Shown: positions 14,181 through 16,071 of the stretch, in pieces
Numbering within the stretch: position 1 is the stretch's first letter
Layout of the letters: each line of letters opens with the position of its first letter
From: Chloroflexota bacterium
GTDB lineage: Bacteria > Chloroflexota > UBA4733
Length of the DNA stretch: 16,071 bases
Assembly: GCA_025449435.1 (NCBI GenBank)
Contig: JANWJO010000136.1
Coordinates: 1-16,071 of the forward strand
Direction of reading: 5' to 3'
Made by a program: the position numbers and the translations under genes
The notes under the pieces: model-generated
Databases searched by the model: none
Told to the model about the DNA's origin: nothing
The model's input: only the letters and a program-made list of their open reading frames with translations

Positions 14181-16071
14181 TCACTCAGCGAACACCAACC
14201 CGCGCACGCCGTCGACGCGCACGCGCTGACCGGTGGCCAAGCGCGTGGCGGCGTTGCCGGTCGCTAGCACCGCTGGGATGCCGTACTCTCGCGCGACGAT
14301 GGCGGCGTGCGATGCCGGACTACCCGTATCGACGATGATGGCGGCAGCGCGAATAAACAGCGGTGTCCAGGAAGGGCTGGTGAACGGCGCCACCAGCACC
14401 TCGCCGGGCAGGAGTTCACCAAAATCGGCCGGACCCATGATGACGCGCACGGCGCCGGAGGCCGTGCCGCCACCGCCACCCAGCCCGGATACTAGGGCCC
14501 CCTCTGGCGCGTCGGTGCTCGAGTCGTTGTGCGCGCTTCGCCACGGCACGCGTTCGAACTTGGCGCGTTCGGCTTTCCGCCAGCGAGCCGTTTCCCGGAG
14601 TGCGGTGGCGCCGCTGGGGCTCAAAGCGTTGCCTCGCATCACCGATTCGATCTCCGGCAGTCGCAAGTGGAGGACATCCGCGGCTTGGTCCAACGCTCCC
14701 GCCGCGGCAAGCCGTTGTCCCATTTCGCCGTAACAGGCGTGAACGACCGGCAGTCCTAGCACCAGAGCAAAGTGGGTGTCCTCGCGCAGGGCGAAAAAGA
14801 TGCGCGCCCGGCTCACCAAGCGGAGAAACGTCGAGCGCAACGGCCAGCGGCCGAGTACCGTGGTGGCCAGGAGCACATCGCGGACTTGCTTCCACTGTGC
14901 CAAGGTGTCGGCTTCGATGCCAGCGTTTGGGTTGTTGCTTGCGAATTCGTTCGTGCCTGACGGTGCCGACAGCGCCTTGAGCACGCCGAATGCGATGGTG
15001 GGGTCATTGAACCAGGCCGGCCCGGAGGCCATAAGCAGCACGGTCTCGCGGTGCCCGTACCGCCGGTACAAGGCGTCGAGACTGGCCAGGAACGGCGCCG
15101 CGAACGTATGGGTGCGCAGTACATCTAGGAGCATGCCCGTTGGGACGGTCTGGAAGCACTTGCTGAGGTCTGGGTTCGCTTGGATCTCTCGCGCGAGCTT
15201 GTCGAGCTCGCGGTTCATGGCCAGGGTATCGGTGTCGATGCCAGACGTAAGGTCGCTCAAGCAACGAAGGCGGTGAACGAGGGCAAGAAGGAGCCCGAGC
15301 AGTCCAACGGCAACGATCGCCTGCGGCAGATAGCGGCGTCGCAGCACACTGACATCAGGCCCAATGTCCAGCGCCTCACGAAGCGTGTCCAGCAGCTCAT
15401 CCCAAGAGAGTGACGCGAGCTCACGGTCGCGCAGCTTGAGCGCTTTTTCGGTTTCTCGTTGAAGGACCGGGTCTGATCGCCAGCGCGTGAGGTGAAAGTG
15501 CCGGTTCTCCCACAGCGTCAGCCAGGGACGCCACAGCAGCCTTTGGGACGGTTTGGGTGCGGCAAAAGTGACGTTGGTGATTACGCCGCCTTGCTCCGTA
15601 AATAGGCGTGTCGGATCCGTCGTAGGGAACCCCAACGGTGCGAACATATTCTGCTCGATGGCATCGAGCATCCGAGCTGTATACGACGACGCGTCGAGTG
15701 GGTAGGGCCGGAACGGAAACAGCTCGTCGCGCAAACCGGCGACTAACCGCTCTGGGTTCAGCCGCCTCCTTCTCGTGGTATGCGCCGAACGTTGCGGTGC
15801 CTCAGTCGCTACCATTGGTGCTGGAAGCCCAGTAAGCGGTCTGGCCTGCAGGATGAACACGCGGTCAGCTGACGTTGCCCACTCGATGTCCTGTGGGCTG
15901 CCAAACAGCTGTTCGATGGTGTCGCCGAAGCGAACGAGCTCACGAAGCGTACGCTCAGGTACGACACTGGAGGAAGGTGATACATCGCGCGATAGCGCAA
16001 CGCGCTCGACCCCACCACCGGCTTTCGGCTCGATAACTTCGCTCCACGTTCCCGGCGTGAACTCTTTCACC
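14181..16071 (-). CDS. PEP-utilising phosphotransferase, rifampicin phosphotransferase-like (partial, 5' end outside)
   Basis: The last 629 codons are visible; the frame is open to the window edge and the N terminus is missing. The visible part begins with the end of an ATP-grasp (PPDK N-terminal) domain: GSPQDIEWATSADRVFILQARP, with E63, Q75 and R77. A long helical domain follows (about 90-530), including a hydrophobic stretch at 250-266. The C-terminal swivelling His domain has GSPASHAAIVAREYGIPAV, where H588 (visible numbering) carries the phosphoryl group. There is no PEP-binding TIM barrel after it, unlike PEP synthase. Domain order therefore matches rifampicin phosphotransferase and related ATP-dependent phosphotransferases, which use ATP to phosphorylate a small molecule; the acceptor here is unknown. 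It is convergent with the RraA-like gene. Confidence 0.85.
   Translation of the reverse strand, partial: VKEFTPGTWSEVIEPKAGGGVERVALSRDVSPSSSVVPERTLRELVRFGDTIEQLFGSPQDIEWATSADRVFILQARPLTGLPAPMVATEAPQRSAHTTRRRRLNPERLVAGLRDELFPFRPYPLDASSYTARMLDAIEQNMFAPLGFPTTDPTRLFTEQGGVITNVTFAAPKPSQRLLWRPWLTLWENRHFHLTRWRSDPVLQRETEKALKLRDRELASLSWDELLDTLREALDIGPDVSVLRRRYLPQAIVAVGLLGLLLALVHRLRCLSDLTSGIDTDTLAMNRELDKLAREIQANPDLSKCFQTVPTGMLLDVLRTHTFAAPFLASLDALYRRYGHRETVLLMASGPAWFNDPTIAFGVLKALSAPSGTNEFASNNPNAGIEADTLAQWKQVRDVLLATTVLGRWPLRSTFLRLVSRARIFFALREDTHFALVLGLPVVHACYGEMGQRLAAAGALDQAADVLHLRLPEIESVMRGNALSPSGATALRETARWRKAERAKFERVPWRSAHNDSSTDAPEGALVSGLGGGGGTASGAVRVIMGPADFGELLPGEVLVAPFTSPSWTPLFIRAAAIIVDTGSPASHAAIVAREYGIPAVLATGNAATRLATGQRVRVDGVRGLVFAE

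Noticed and set aside
14155..14185. GTGAC/GTCAC repeat as terminator between the RraA-like and phosphotransferase genes
   Set aside because: A 5-bp stem with a 15-base loop and no T-run is too weak to claim.

Overview
The window is one contiguous, fairly GC-rich bacterial segment, densely coded on both strands with many GTG or TTG starts and clear Shine-Dalgarno sites. The gene mix suggests an uncultured member of the Chloroflexota. Supporting points are a CxxC-x17-CxxC zinc-ribbon protein, a YruB-type glutaredoxin fused to PDZ, a membrane-fused spermidine synthase, and a Tat-like lipoprotein sugar-binding protein with a Thr/Ser/Ala linker. This assignment is an inference from gene style, not from a marker gene.

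Left part (1-3270), housekeeping and stress-type genes. A small double zinc-ribbon protein (+) converges on a glutaredoxin-PDZ protein (-), with a perfect 12-bp hairpin between them. The glutaredoxin is the most notable object here. Read from its natural start, its catalytic CxxC motif is TGA-Pro-Trp-Cys, and a perfect 8-bp hairpin with a G at the start of its loop follows 15 nt after the TGA. This is the expected layout of a bacterial selenocysteine (UxxC) gene with its SECIS element, so the gene should be read as one 171-residue candidate selenoprotein rather than a truncated 139-residue ORF. Divergent from it is a YbjQ/DUF74 gene broken by a one-base frameshift. After that come a small two-helix membrane protein and, on the minus strand, a membrane-embedded spermidine-synthase-like protein.

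Middle and right part (3510-14127), a carbohydrate-utilisation locus. A cytoplasmic GH32 beta-fructosidase (+) converges on a minus-strand operon of three genes: a sugar isomerase/epimerase-type TIM barrel, an Old Yellow Enzyme of the YqjM class, and a Gfo/Idh/MocA dehydrogenase. A LacI-family regulator is divergent from that operon and heads a plus-strand operon with a sugar-binding lipoprotein, two MalF/MalG-type permeases, a PPC (DUF296) protein and an RraA/aldolase-like protein. No transporter ATPase is present, so a shared MsmK/UgpC-type ATPase elsewhere is presumed. The divergent control region carries a good sigma-70-type promoter (TTGACG-17-TAGGAT) with an 18-bp imperfect palindrome over the start site, which probably serves for LacI autoregulation. 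The likely theme is import of a sugar or glycoside followed by oxidation, isomerisation/elimination and reduction without an obvious kinase.

Right edge (14181-16071). The C-terminal two thirds or so of a PEP-utilising phosphotransferase (ATP-grasp end, helical middle, swivelling His domain) is on the minus strand and runs out of the window. Its domain order resembles rifampicin phosphotransferase more than PEP synthase.

No tRNA, rRNA, CRISPR array, insertion sequence or attachment site was recognised. No stretch longer than 300 bases is free of genes; the longest gaps, 3271-3509 and 8116-8360, are described in the feature list.
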